Source: Pseudemcibacter sp038106445
Lineage (GTDB): Bacteria > Pseudomonadota > Alphaproteobacteria > Sphingomonadales > Emcibacteraceae
Direction of reading: 5' to 3'
Assembly (NCBI GenBank): GCA_038106445.1
Contig: JAYODU010000009.1
Span: 10,189-74,188, forward strand
DNA: 64,000 nt
Positions 53,001 through 62,140 of the stretch are shown here, one piece after another. Made by a program: the position numbers and the translations under genes. Every line of letters begins with the position of its first letter. Position 1 is the stretch's first letter. The notes below the pieces were generated by a model. It saw only the letters and a list, made by a program, of their open reading frames with translations, ran no database searches and was not told the DNA's origin.

Positions 53001-53350
53001 CCGATAAGTTCCACACCGTATTTTTCCAGAAGTCCCCTGCGTTCAAGTTCCAGGGCAGTATTTAAACCGGTCTGTCCACCCATTGTCGGAAGAATTGCAT
53101 CAGGTTTTTCCTTGATAATTATTTTTTCAACCATTTCCGGTGTAATTGGTTCCACATAAGTGGCATCAGCCAGATCAGGATCAGTCATAATTGTTGCCGG
53201 GTTACTATTTACGAGAATAACTCTGTAACCTTCTTCCCTAAGCGCTTTACAGGCTTGGGTTCCAGAATAGTCAAACTCACACGCCTGACCAATGATAATG
53301 GGGCCAGCGCCGATGATAAGTATTGAATTTATGTCTGTACGTTTAGGCAT
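50054..53350 (-). CDS. carB: Carbamoyl-phosphate synthase large subunit
   Basis: A 1098-residue enzyme with two ATP-grasp halves. The first opens with [20 protein letters not shown] and the second with [20 protein letters not shown]. The oligomerisation domain lies between them, and the C-terminal MGS-like allosteric domain holds [18 protein letters not shown]. It makes carbamoyl phosphate from bicarbonate, ATP and the ammonia produced by CarA, for pyrimidine and arginine synthesis. It overlaps the end of carA by 8 nt, implying translational coupling. The length is normal for alphaproteobacteria. Confidence 0.98.
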   Translation of the reverse strand: [1098 protein letters not shown]

Positions 53351-54518
53351 GTTTTAAAATCAAATCCATAAAGCGGTCAAAAAGATAATGGCTGTCCTGG
53401 GGACCCGGGCTGGCTTCGGGATGATGCTGCACGGAAAATACCGGTTTACCAATAAGTTCAATGCCACAACAGGTCTGGTCAAACAGGGAAATATGACTTA
53501 GTTTTACACCTTCGGGCAATGTATCCTTATCCACCATAAATCCATGGTTCATGGATGTAATTTCAACCTTATCGGTATTATAATCCATTACCGGATGGTT
53601 CGCACCACGATGTCCCTGATGCATTTTTGATGTTTTTGCCCCAACGGCCAGTGCCAGCATCTGATGACCAAGACAAATACCGAAAATTGGAATGCCGGAA
53701 CTCAGCAACTCCTGTATGACGGGAATGGCATACTTACCTGTAGCAGCAGGATCACCTGGTCCGTTGGAAAGAAAAATACCGTCCGGCTTGTGAGCAAGAA
53801 TTTGTTCTGCTGTGGTATCTGCCGGTACAACCGTTACTTTCGCACCAACAGATGACAGGCATCTTAAAATATTTCTTTTGATACCGTAATCAACTGCAAC
53901 CACATGGGCCTTCGGTTTTTCAAGTGTTTTGTACCCTTCATCCAAAGTCCAACGAACCTGATCCCATTTATATGTTTGCTTGCAACTTAAGTCGATTGCC
54001 AGATCCATTCCTTCAAGACCCGACCATTTTTTTGCCTGCTCAATTAAAGCCGGTATGTCAAAAATGCCTTCCGGATTAAAACAAATGACGCCATTTGGAG
54101 CGCCATTCTGTCTGATATATCGGGTTAGTTTTCTGGTATCAATGCCTGAAATACCGGTCAGGTTCTGGCTAATACACCAATCAGTTAAATGACGGGTTGC
54201 TCTGAAATTGGAAGGCGCGGTTATATTTTGTCTGACCACAAGTCCACGTGCAGCTGACTGGTTGGCTTCCTCATCATCTTCATTTACGCCTACATTACCT
54301 ATATGCGGGAAGGTGAAGTTAATTATCTGTCCAGCGTATGATGGATCAGTCAGTATTTCCTGATAACCGGTCATTGATGTATTAAAGCAAACTTCACCTA
54401 CAGTTGTACCTGTCTTTCCAAATCCATATCCCCAAAAAACGGATCCATCTGCCAACACCAAAACGGCTGTAATTTTATTGTGGGGTGGTGTCTGGTCGAT
54501 ATGGGCGTTGGACATCAA
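53343..54518 (-). CDS. carA: Carbamoyl-phosphate synthase small subunit
   Basis: A 391-residue glutamine amidotransferase subunit. The N-terminal small-subunit domain includes GYGFGKTGTTVGEVCFNTSM. The class I amidotransferase domain has the nucleophile in GICLGHQMLALA and the His/Glu pair in QHHPEASPGPQD. It supplies ammonia to CarB by channeling. First gene of the carAB unit, 8-nt overlap with carB. The 294-bp upstream region to yqeY holds no gene. Confidence 0.98.
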   Translation of the reverse strand: MMSNAHIDQTPPHNKITAVLVLADGSVFWGYGFGKTGTTVGEVCFNTSMTGYQEILTDPSYAGQIINFTFPHIGNVGVNEDDEEANQSAARGLVVRQNITAPSNFRATRHLTDWCISQNLTGISGIDTRKLTRYIRQNGAPNGVICFNPEGIFDIPALIEQAKKWSGLEGMDLAIDLSCKQTYKWDQVRWTLDEGYKTLEKPKAHVVAVDYGIKRNILRCLSSVGAKVTVVPADTTAEQILAHKPDGIFLSNGPGDPAATGKYAIPVIQELLSSGIPIFGICLGHQMLALAVGAKTSKMHQGHRGANHPVMDYNTDKVEITSMNHGFMVDKDTLPEGVKLSHISLFDQTCCGIELIGKPVFSVQHHPEASPGPQDSHYLFDRFMDLILKHA

Positions 54519-54812
54519 TAGCTGGCTTTATCAATTACATTAAACTAAGGCTTATTTCGTCAGGTTCAGATATGCTTAATCGCTAAACCCAATTTAAATT
54601 GCCCGGACAATAATAAATACCCTTCTAGCAGTCAAGTGAATATCGGGCGAATTTTTCAGAAAAATTATTTTTTAAAATCAACGACTTATAAGAATATTTG
54701 CTGTTGCATTGTTTGTTAAATTCAGGTAAAGTCATCCTTTCCTAAAATGAAAAGCCGGCGGACCCTGATATGTCAATGTCGGCATTTTTGTAAAATAAGG
54801 ATATAAAACAGT

Positions 54813-55265
54813 ATGTTGCGCGAAAAATTTAACACAGCGATGAAAGAGGCCATGCGTTCAAAAGACAGGCGCCGGCTTTCGACTATCCGCTTAATCATGG
54901 CTGCTGTGAAAGACAGGGATATATCAGTACGTACCGAATCAGACAGTAAAGTTGGCGATCCGGAGATTATTGAAATCCTTTCCAAGATGGTAAAGCAACG
55001 CAATGACAGTATAAAGGCATATGAAGATGCTGGACGAACAGAGCTTGCAAAACAGGAAAGTGACGAGATCGAAATTATACAGGAATTTCTGCCACGCCAA
55101 TTTGATGATAATGAAATAGAGATGGCTGTTAAAAAAGTTATTGAAAAAACATCAGCTTCCGGTCTTAAGGATATCGGAAAAATCATGTCCACTTTAAAGA
55201 GTGAGTATGCCGGCCAGATGGATTTTGCAAAAGCCAGCGCGATGGCAAAAAGCCTTCTTTCTTAA
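54813..55265 (+). CDS. GatB/YqeY domain-containing protein
   Basis: A 150-residue cytosolic protein of the YqeY family: REKFNTAMKEAMRSKDRRRL, STIRLIMAAVKDRD, and EIIQEFLPRQFDDNEIE. The domain corresponds to the tRNA-binding tail of GatB; its function as a separate protein is uncertain. It precedes dnaG and rpoD, a common alphaproteobacterial arrangement. A hairpin (GCCGGC/GTCGGC) lies just upstream at about 54752-54785. Confidence 0.9.
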   Translation: MLREKFNTAMKEAMRSKDRRRLSTIRLIMAAVKDRDISVRTESDSKVGDPEIIEILSKMVKQRNDSIKAYEDAGRTELAKQESDEIEIIQEFLPRQFDDNEIEMAVKKVIEKTSASGLKDIGKIMSTLKSEYAGQMDFAKASAMAKSLLS

Positions 55266-55337
55266 TCCGGGATTGTTTTACTTCCTGTTCTATCCTAAAG
55301 TTTCCGATCATTGCTTTTTGGGATTAAAGGTTCACCA

Positions 55338-57248
55338 ATGACAATTACACCAGACTTTCTGGATGAAATCAGAAATCGGCTGCCGGTCAGTGAAGTAGTT
55401 GGTCGTAAAGTACGTCTTACCCGCAAGGGACGTGAACATACAGGGCTTTGCCCTTTTCATAATGAAAAGACGCCGTCATTTACTGTAAATGATGATAAAG
55501 CTTTTTATCATTGCTTTGGTTGTGGAGCACACGGGGATGTGATCAATTTTGTATTGGAAACCGAAGGATTATCTTTCCCGGAAACAATTGAAAGGCTGGC
55601 TGGTCAGGCTGGCCTTCAGATGCCTGAATTTACGCCTGGAGACAGGCAGAAATCGAAAGTAAAAAAAACACTCTTTGATTTGATGGAGACGGTCACACAC
55701 TGGTTTGAGAGTCAGCTTGCGGCACAGGCTGGCACAGAAGCCAGAAATTATATTCAAAGACGAGGGCTGGGTACGGCAACGATAAGGCAATTTAGGCTCG
55801 GATTTGCCCCAAACAGTAAAACAGCACTCAAAGAAGCGATGCTCGCACGGTCAGAATTTACAGAAGACATGCTGATTGAAGCGGGCATGCTAATAAAACC
55901 GGATGATGGTGGTGAAAGTTATGACCGGTTTCGAAATCGGATCATGTTCCCCATAACTGATCGTCAGGGGCGTGTTGTCGCATTTGGTGGTCGTGCATTA
56001 TCGGCTCATGACAAGGCTAAATATTTAAATTCGCCAGAAACACCCCTTTTTCACAAAGGGCGCCTGCTTTATAATTTAAGTGGTGCTAGAAAAGCCGCGT
56101 TTGAAAAAGGCAGACTTATTATCGCCGAAGGTTATATGGACGTAATCGCCCTTTCACAGACAGGTTTTCCTGAATCCGTTGCTCCCCTCGGTACGGCTGT
56201 TACAGAAGACCAAATTCGTGAAATGTGGCGCCTGGCACCGGAACCTTTTTTATGTTTTGACGGTGACATGGCCGGACAGCGTGCAGCTATCCGTGTTGTG
56301 GAACGTTCGCTTGGGTTACTTAAGCCAGGGCATTCTCTTAGATTTGTATATTTACCTGACGGTGAAGATCCGGACAGTTTTGTGGCCGGTCACGGGCAAC
56401 AGGCCTTTGAAGGCCTGCTTTCGCGTGGGGTTCCTCTTGCTTCTGTACTATGGGAAGAACTTGTTAGCGGAGTTGAGCTTGATACGCCCGAACAACGTGC
56501 TGGACTGGAACAAAAAATAGCACGGGTTCTCTATGAAATTAAGGATCAAAAAATTCGCCGTTATTATGAAAGCGATTTTCAAAACCGATTAAAAAAATTT
56601 TTGGGAGATGAGTTTGTACCGGACATTGATTTAGGTGAACAAATTAAAGTAGTTGGGAATCGTGAGAATCAGTCTGGTAAGAACGGAAAAAACGCTTATA
56701 GAAACAGACCTTACAAAAGAAAAGAGCAAGAAAAATCCATCGGAAATCTTAATAAAACTGAGATCGGAAAAAATACATCATTATCAGTTAAAGATAGGGA
56801 AAGGCTTATTATTCTGACAGTTTTAGAACATCCGTGGCTATTGGAACAACATGAAGAGCTGTTTGCGACTTTAGAATTCGAATCACTTGAGCTTGACAAG
56901 ACCCGCAATGAAATAATACGTATTGCAGGTCGCGACTCAGACCTTGAAAAAGAAACCCTGAAACACCAACTATTTGAAAATGGTTTGGGGCAGGTGGTTG
57001 ATACCATATCCAGGCAAGGCGTGTTGACAGCCCAGAAGTTTATTGGGCGAAGCTCTTCTGCGGAAGAAGTAGAACAAATATGGAAGCATTCGATTGAGCT
57101 TTTCCATTTGGAAAAGATTGAAAAGGAAATAGCAATATTAGGTTCTAAAGATTTGAATGAAGAGGAATTTGCGCGCTTGCAAGCCCTGTTGGAAGAACAG
57201 TTAGCAAGCAATAAAAAAATTAGCGATATTTTAGGTAAAGATGCCTGA
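55338..57248 (+). CDS. dnaG: DNA primase
   Basis: A 636-residue primase. The N-terminal CHC2 zinc finger is CPFHNEKTPSF with YHCFGCGAHGDVINFV. A TOPRIM catalytic core follows (IIAEGYMDVIAL, with acidic residues in CFDGDMAGQRAA). The C-terminal DnaB-binding domain is preceded by a Lys/Asn-rich linker around residues 440-480. It makes RNA primers at the replication fork. The start at 55338 has AAAGG 7 nt upstream; an upstream start at 55311 is not supported. Part of the yqeY-dnaG-rpoD macromolecular-synthesis cluster. Confidence 0.96.
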   Translation: MTITPDFLDEIRNRLPVSEVVGRKVRLTRKGREHTGLCPFHNEKTPSFTVNDDKAFYHCFGCGAHGDVINFVLETEGLSFPETIERLAGQAGLQMPEFTPGDRQKSKVKKTLFDLMETVTHWFESQLAAQAGTEARNYIQRRGLGTATIRQFRLGFAPNSKTALKEAMLARSEFTEDMLIEAGMLIKPDDGGESYDRFRNRIMFPITDRQGRVVAFGGRALSAHDKAKYLNSPETPLFHKGRLLYNLSGARKAAFEKGRLIIAEGYMDVIALSQTGFPESVAPLGTAVTEDQIREMWRLAPEPFLCFDGDMAGQRAAIRVVERSLGLLKPGHSLRFVYLPDGEDPDSFVAGHGQQAFEGLLSRGVPLASVLWEELVSGVELDTPEQRAGLEQKIARVLYEIKDQKIRRYYESDFQNRLKKFLGDEFVPDIDLGEQIKVVGNRENQSGKNGKNAYRNRPYKRKEQEKSIGNLNKTEIGKNTSLSVKDRERLIILTVLEHPWLLEQHEELFATLEFESLELDKTRNEIIRIAGRDSDLEKETLKHQLFENGLGQVVDTISRQGVLTAQKFIGRSSSAEEVEQIWKHSIELFHLEKIEKEIAILGSKDLNEEEFARLQALLEEQLASNKKISDILGKDA

Positions 57249-57290
57249 GATATGCTGAGCATTGCTTTAAAGAATATTTGAGGTTTATAA

Positions 57291-59360
57291 ATGGTGGAAA
57301 AAACCACTAAGTCCGATAAAAATACAGATGCTGTAGATTCACCTTTAGTAGATAACCAACTTGCAGTTAAAAAGATGATAGCCGATGCAAAGAAGCGCGG
57401 CTATATCACCTATGATGCATTAAATGATGCATTGCCACAGGATCAAATGTCATCCGAACAAATCGAAGATGTAATGACGATGCTTTCAGAGATGGGCATT
57501 AATGTAATCGATAATGCTGATGCAGATGGTGAAATCGATGAAGTTGAACAAAATGACAGCGACGACAGTGAGGATAACAGCGATGAAGATGATGAAGAAC
57601 AGGTACAAACTGATAAAACACCAACTGATCGTACGGATGATCCTGTCAGAATGTATTTACGTGAAATGGGCAGCGTTGAGTTGCTTTCACGTGAAGGTGA
57701 GATAGCGATTGCCAAAAGGATAGAGGCAGGGAGGGAAACAATGATATCCGGCCTTTGTGACAGCCCGCTTACCTTTAATGCGCTTGCGGCCTGGGGTGAG
57801 ATGCTTGAAGAGGAGGAAATACTTCTTCGGGATATCATAGATCTTGATGCCATGTATGGTAATGATCCGACACAGGAAGATGAAGCAGCATCAGACGATA
57901 TTGCAGAAGGAACACCTTCTGAAGAAAAAGCAGAACAAGCCAAGAAGGCAGAAAATGTCAAGAAAGAAAAAGTCATTCCTGATGAAGATGAGGATGATAA
58001 TTTCGACGAAAATGACGAGGATGATGAATTTCAGGAAAATGAAGAAGATGACGACGAGGATGAAGACGAGGATGAGGATGAGGATGGTGCTACCATGTCT
58101 CTTGCTACAATGGAAGAAGCACTTCAGCCCCGTGTTATGGAAATATTCGCTGAAATTCGCAAAGTCCATAAAAAATTCTCCAAGCTTCAGGATTTAAGAC
58201 ATGAGTCAAACATAGGTAATGCTGAATTATCTGCGACACAGGAAAAAAGATATCGAAAATTAAGTGATGAGCTTATTGAGCTGGTGAATAATTTACGCCT
58301 TAACAACAGCCGAATTGAAGCACTTCTTGAGCAGCTATATCATTCCAGTAAACGTCTGATGGGTCTGGAAGGAAAAATGCTTCGTCTTGCGGAACGTTAC
58401 AAGGTTAATCGGAAATCTTATCTCGATAATTATTGGGGACGTGAACTGGAACCGGGCTGGCTAAAAGAGATGGCCAAGGAAAAAGGAAAAGGCTGGGACA
58501 GTTTCATTACAAATGAAGCCGAAATTATCCAGAATATGAGAGATCAGGTGAGCGAAATTGCCAAAGAAGTTGGTCTTAATATTTCAGAGTTCCGGATTAT
58601 CGTAAACAAGGTACAAAAAGGTGAGAAAGAAGCCCGCATCGCCAAAAAGGAAATGGTGGAAGCAAACCTGCGTCTTGTGATTTCCATAGCCAAGAAATAT
58701 ACAAACCGTGGCCTTCAGTTCCTTGATCTTATTCAGGAGGGAAATATTGGTCTGATGAAGGCGGTGGACAAGTTTGAATATCGTCGGGGATATAAGTTCT
58801 CAACCTATGCCACATGGTGGATAAGGCAGGCGATAACCCGTTCAATTGCGGATCAGGCACGTACTATCCGTATCCCGGTTCACATGATCGAAACGATTAA
58901 CAAGCTTGTACGTACCGGACGCCAGATGATGCATGAAATTGGCCGTGAAGCCACACCCGAAGAGCTGGCTGCACGTCTTTCAATGCCACTTGAAAAAGTG
59001 CGTAAGGTAATGAAGATTGCCAAGGAGCCAATATCGCTTGAAACACCGATTGGTGACGAGGAAGACAGTCATCTTGGTGACTTCATTGAAGATAAAAATG
59101 CAATTCTTCCGGTTGATAGTGCTATTCAGACCAACCTTCGGGATACTACAACGCGGGTACTGGCATCACTTACACCGCGTGAAGAACGTGTTCTACGCAT
59201 GCGTTTTGGTATTGGAATGAATACCGATCATACGCTTGAGGAAGTAGGGCAGCAATTTTCTGTGACCCGGGAACGGATCCGACAAATCGAAGCAAAAGCA
59301 CTTCGGAAACTTAAACATCCAAGCCGGTCACGAAAGCTCAGGAGTTTTCTTGATAAATAA
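57291..59360 (+). CDS. rpoD: RNA polymerase primary sigma factor RpoD with long acidic insert
   Basis: A 689-residue group 1 sigma factor. Region 1.1 is about residues 20-75. DPVRMYLREMGSVELLSREG marks region 1.2, and the non-conserved region follows. Region 2 includes STYATWWIRQAITRSIADQA, region 3 follows, and region 4 includes TLEEVGQQFSVTRERIRQIE, the -35 recognition helix. It directs the core enzyme to housekeeping promoters. Residues 231-266 are almost entirely Asp and Glu, within the non-conserved region; an acidic stretch is usual there, but this one is long. It is followed by a terminator and a tRNA gene. Confidence 0.97.
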   Translation: MVEKTTKSDKNTDAVDSPLVDNQLAVKKMIADAKKRGYITYDALNDALPQDQMSSEQIEDVMTMLSEMGINVIDNADADGEIDEVEQNDSDDSEDNSDEDDEEQVQTDKTPTDRTDDPVRMYLREMGSVELLSREGEIAIAKRIEAGRETMISGLCDSPLTFNALAAWGEMLEEEEILLRDIIDLDAMYGNDPTQEDEAASDDIAEGTPSEEKAEQAKKAENVKKEKVIPDEDEDDNFDENDEDDEFQENEEDDDEDEDEDEDEDGATMSLATMEEALQPRVMEIFAEIRKVHKKFSKLQDLRHESNIGNAELSATQEKRYRKLSDELIELVNNLRLNNSRIEALLEQLYHSSKRLMGLEGKMLRLAERYKVNRKSYLDNYWGRELEPGWLKEMAKEKGKGWDSFITNEAEIIQNMRDQVSEIAKEVGLNISEFRIIVNKVQKGEKEARIAKKEMVEANLRLVISIAKKYTNRGLQFLDLIQEGNIGLMKAVDKFEYRRGYKFSTYATWWIRQAITRSIADQARTIRIPVHMIETINKLVRTGRQMMHEIGREATPEELAARLSMPLEKVRKVMKIAKEPISLETPIGDEEDSHLGDFIEDKNAILPVDSAIQTNLRDTTTRVLASLTPREERVLRMRFGIGMNTDHTLEEVGQQFSVTRERIRQIEAKALRKLKHPSRSRKLRSFLDK

Positions 59361-59369
59361 TATTTTAAA

Positions 59370-59394
59370 GCCCGCTTACGTAAGCGGGTTTTAA
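59370..59394 (+). terminator. Terminator after rpoD
   Basis: Stem CCCGCTTA/TAAGCGGG with a 2-nt tip and a following TTTT; located 9 nt after the rpoD stop. Confidence 0.75.
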
Positions 59395-59468
59395 AAAAAT
59401 GTAAAAATGCAAATTCCCCTCTGTTCATTTTTTTTATTATCTGTTACTTAAGCAGACTTGTTTTCGGG

Positions 59469-59545
59469 GGGCCTGTAGCTCAGTTGGTTAGAGCAAACCG
59501 CTCATAACGGTTTGGTCGTAGGTTCGAGTCCTACCAGGCCCACCA
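59469..59545 (+). tRNA. tRNA-Ile(CAU), probably lysidine-modified, less likely elongator tRNA-Met
   Basis: A 77-nt tRNA with acceptor stem GGGCCTG/CAGGCCC, D-arm GCTCAGTTGGTTAGAGC, anticodon loop CTCATAA, T-loop TTCGAGT and encoded CCA. The anticodon-to-variable stretch, ending in TTTGGTCG, resembles tRNA-Ile2, in which CAU is modified to read AUA, more than the Met form. The assignment between Ile2 and Met is by resemblance only. Confidence 0.85.
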
Positions 59546-60009
59546 CTCCCTCCTTAGTTTTATCATATGTTTTGGGCTATCTTGTGAGAACCGCAGAATT
59601 CTTCGGGAAATTAGCGTTTTCAATGCAGCTATATTGGTGTAGAGACTAATTTAAGAGAGAAAACCTGATAAAAATAACAAAAATCTCTGCGAGGACATTT
59701 TTGTCACCAAACTATTTGGCAGTTTTTTCGACTGTCCGCTTCCGTTACGTAGTGGCCATGCGCATGTCATTAAAATATTACAGTTCAACGAATAATAAAT
59801 TAATTAAATCCAACTATAACCGCATTATCCATCAATCCTCAAGACGAAGTAACTGCTATCCCAACAAACTACATGGCAAGACCTGGGACATCAGAAATGG
59901 GCAGCACTACAAAAAGGATAATTAGAAGTTTGACCCCACCTATATTATGGGACTTAGCCAAGAGAATAAAAAATATTTAACTGAGTTTGGCGTCTCTAAA
60001 GCCAGTATG
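59546..60009. other. Intergenic stretch with a possible gene fragment
   Basis: 464 nt without an intact gene. A 27-codon frame at 59897-59980 reads MGSTTKRIIRSLTPPILWDL followed by AKRIKNI and stop. It looks like the start of a sugar or FkbM-type methyltransferase/glycosyltransferase cut short, suggesting a deletion relic. The 74-codon frame at 59701 shows no family resemblance and is not called. Confidence 0.35.
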
Positions 60010-60819
60010 CTAAAAACGGTACGACAGACCAATATTTCCGATGAACTGGTTCGACGTTCCTTCAATTTGTATAATTGGACTATCTGTGATGCGTGGAAGT
60101 AGTTTTTTATAACCTATCAGCGCAATCACTCCCCAGTGCTGGTTCAATGAATAAGTTGATGTAATCATTCCTCCTATATCTTTTATACCGCTTTTCGCGC
60201 TGTACTCTGCAAGTCCGCTTCGTGCCGCATTGATTGAATTAATACCAAAATAGGTATCGTTATAATTTTGATCAGCGTAAGTGGAACTTAAAGATAAACT
60301 TATTCTTATAATCCGTTGAATTAATCGGCTATAGGAAAGGGAAGCGTTTACTGTTTTACCATGATGGGCATTACCAATATCAAACATAGTCTTTATTTTC
60401 ATAGAGATAGCTTCACCTGGTTGCGAAAGCGTAATTCGATAAGAGACAAACCCGCCGAATTCAATGGAACTGTTAACCGTTTCAAACTTACGAACGACAG
60501 GGTTCGTCAAATCATCATCCCGTTCACTGCGATAATCAATGGAAGGGCCAAAATTTAAATGTCGACTATTTAAAATATTCGCTGTAAGCCCCGGCCCTTC
60601 CGTCTGAAAATAATAGTTACCTTTTGAAGCCCGGAAATAGGGAATAGCTAAAAAACGGTAATGCTTTGCCCCTTCAAATTCCGGTATAACAAAAGGACCA
60701 AGTGCCATTGTCATATTCCATCTGTCAATATTATCAGCCTGACGGGTTCTATTCTGTGCAAACGCCGGAAAAACAATGGCGATAGACAGAAGGAACAGAA
60801 AAGTTATTTTTTTAAGCAT
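60010..60819 (-). CDS. MipA/OmpV family outer-membrane protein
   Basis: A 269-residue protein with a signal peptide (FLFLLSIAIVFPAFAQ, cleavage near residue 21). The MipA/OmpV signature follows as MALGPFVIPEFEGAKHYRFLAIPYFRA, and alternating beta-strands end in IGNIGLSYRF, the outer-membrane terminal phenylalanine. It is predicted to form an outer-membrane beta-barrel. Relatives are linked to murein-synthesising complexes, antibiotic response or kanamycin uptake, which may not apply here. Single gene. Confidence 0.88.
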   Translation of the reverse strand: MLKKITFLFLLSIAIVFPAFAQNRTRQADNIDRWNMTMALGPFVIPEFEGAKHYRFLAIPYFRASKGNYYFQTEGPGLTANILNSRHLNFGPSIDYRSERDDDLTNPVVRKFETVNSSIEFGGFVSYRITLSQPGEAISMKIKTMFDIGNAHHGKTVNASLSYSRLIQRIIRISLSLSSTYADQNYNDTYFGINSINAARSGLAEYSAKSGIKDIGGMITSTYSLNQHWGVIALIGYKKLLPRITDSPIIQIEGTSNQFIGNIGLSYRF

Positions 60820-61111
60820 AGTGTTGATATCATTTCAACTTCGAGATTTATTTTTCTCTGTACGGTGATTTCTGCTTTTTGGATCAGGTCATTTGAATAA
60901 AGAATATCCATATATAAAAAAGAGAAACGACCAACACATGAGGTCGCAACCTAGAGATATTTTTATTTATTTTAGACATCATCCGTTCTTTAGGATTATT
61001 GTAAGAAATCTAAAAAGCCTGTCTTATTAAAAAAATAATGATCCAGTCAATGTTCGCGCACGTAAACAATATACATTTAACAGAATCATTCAAAATACCA
61101 GGAGTTCAGAC

Positions 61112-61600
61112 ATGATCCGCAAAACTATTCTTAAACTTATTTCAATTACTGTAATCAGTCTCGGCATGATTACCACCACGTTTGCCCAGATGAAAAGTGA
61201 TATTGTTGACACAGCAGTCTCTGCCGGCTCTTTTAATACTCTCGTTGCTGCTGTTAAGGCAGCAGGCCTTGTTGACACATTAAAAAGCGATGGCCCGTTT
61301 ACCGTTTTTGCCCCAACAGATGAGGCATTTGCTGCACTTCCTTCAGGCACAGTTGAAAATCTTCTAAAACCTGAGAATAAAGATACACTTGTTAAGATTC
61401 TGACTTATCACGTTGTAGCAGGTAAAGTGATGTCCGCAGATATCGCTGGCAAGGCACTCAGCCCAGAAACAGTAGAAGGCAGCACAGTCGATATTAATGC
61501 CACAAACGGCGTTATGATAGACGGCGCTAATGTTACTACGGCAGATATTGAAGCCAGCAACGGTGTTATTCACGTCATTGATAAAGTTATTATGCCTTAA
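61112..61600 (+). CDS. Exported fasciclin-domain protein
   Basis: A 162-residue protein with a signal peptide (ISITVISLGMITTTFAQ, cleavage near 26). One fasciclin domain has DTAVSAGSFNTLVAAVKAAG, the H-box FAPTDEAFAALPSGTVENLL and LTYHVVAGKV, and the C-terminal IEASNGVIHVIDKVIMP. It should be a periplasmic or secreted adhesion-type protein. AGGAG 7 nt upstream supports the start. A terminator-like hairpin follows. Confidence 0.92.
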   Translation: MIRKTILKLISITVISLGMITTTFAQMKSDIVDTAVSAGSFNTLVAAVKAAGLVDTLKSDGPFTVFAPTDEAFAALPSGTVENLLKPENKDTLVKILTYHVVAGKVMSADIAGKALSPETVEGSTVDINATNGVMIDGANVTTADIEASNGVIHVIDKVIMP

Positions 61601-61635
61601 TGATAGTAATCCCCTGGCTATCATTAAATATCATT

Positions 61636-61666
61636 AGCATGGCTCTTAACGGGCCATGCTATTTCT
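61636..61666 (+). terminator. Probable terminator after the fasciclin gene
   Basis: Stem AGCATGG/CCATGCT with an 11-nt loop followed by ATTTCT. Confidence 0.55.
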
Positions 61667-61701
61667 ATAATTATTGTTTATTCAGAATGTTGGAAAGTAA
61701 A

Positions 61702-62064
61702 ATGATAAATGTTTATTACGACGATAGATGCCCTTTGTGTAGCAGAGAAATTGAATATTATAAAAAAATCTCTCCGCCTGCCGTTATAAACTGGTGCGCT
61801 ATTAGCAAGCATATCAGCTTACTTGAAAAAAACGGCATTTCGTATAATGAAAGTTTAAAAATTCTTCACGCAGCCAAGACAGACGGAAAAATATATCGGG
61901 GCGTGGATGCTTTTATTTTAATTTGGCAACAACTCTCTGGATGGAAGTGGCTTGCCCGGGTCGTTACTTTACCGGTCATTTATCATTTTTGCACCGCGCT
62001 ATACAGCATAGTCGCCCATTGGCGATTTAATAGTTTAGAGCATTGTGTATTAGAACAAAAATAG
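61702..62064 (+). CDS. DCC family thiol-disulfide oxidoreductase-like protein (DUF393)
   Basis: A 120-residue protein with the family motif YYDDRCPLCSREIEYYKK near the N-terminus, a CPxC pair in a thioredoxin-like setting, and YRGVDAFILIWQQLSGWKWL, typical of DUF393. It probably exchanges disulfides or binds a partner at the membrane. The start at 61702 is preferred; a longer frame to 61600 overlaps the fasciclin stop and has no ribosome binding site. Confidence 0.85.
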   Translation: MINVYYDDRCPLCSREIEYYKKISPPAVINWCAISKHISLLEKNGISYNESLKILHAAKTDGKIYRGVDAFILIWQQLSGWKWLARVVTLPVIYHFCTALYSIVAHWRFNSLEHCVLEQK

Positions 62065-62140
62065 CCGTGCATATGACAGCTATCAAAAATGAGGGGCAGC
62101 AATGAACTAAATAACCAGAATCATAAAAGTATGCAACCCT

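Noticed and set aside
59701..59925. 74-codon open frame after tRNA-Ile
   Set aside because: No family resemblance and no ribosome binding site; overlaps a different short fragment frame.
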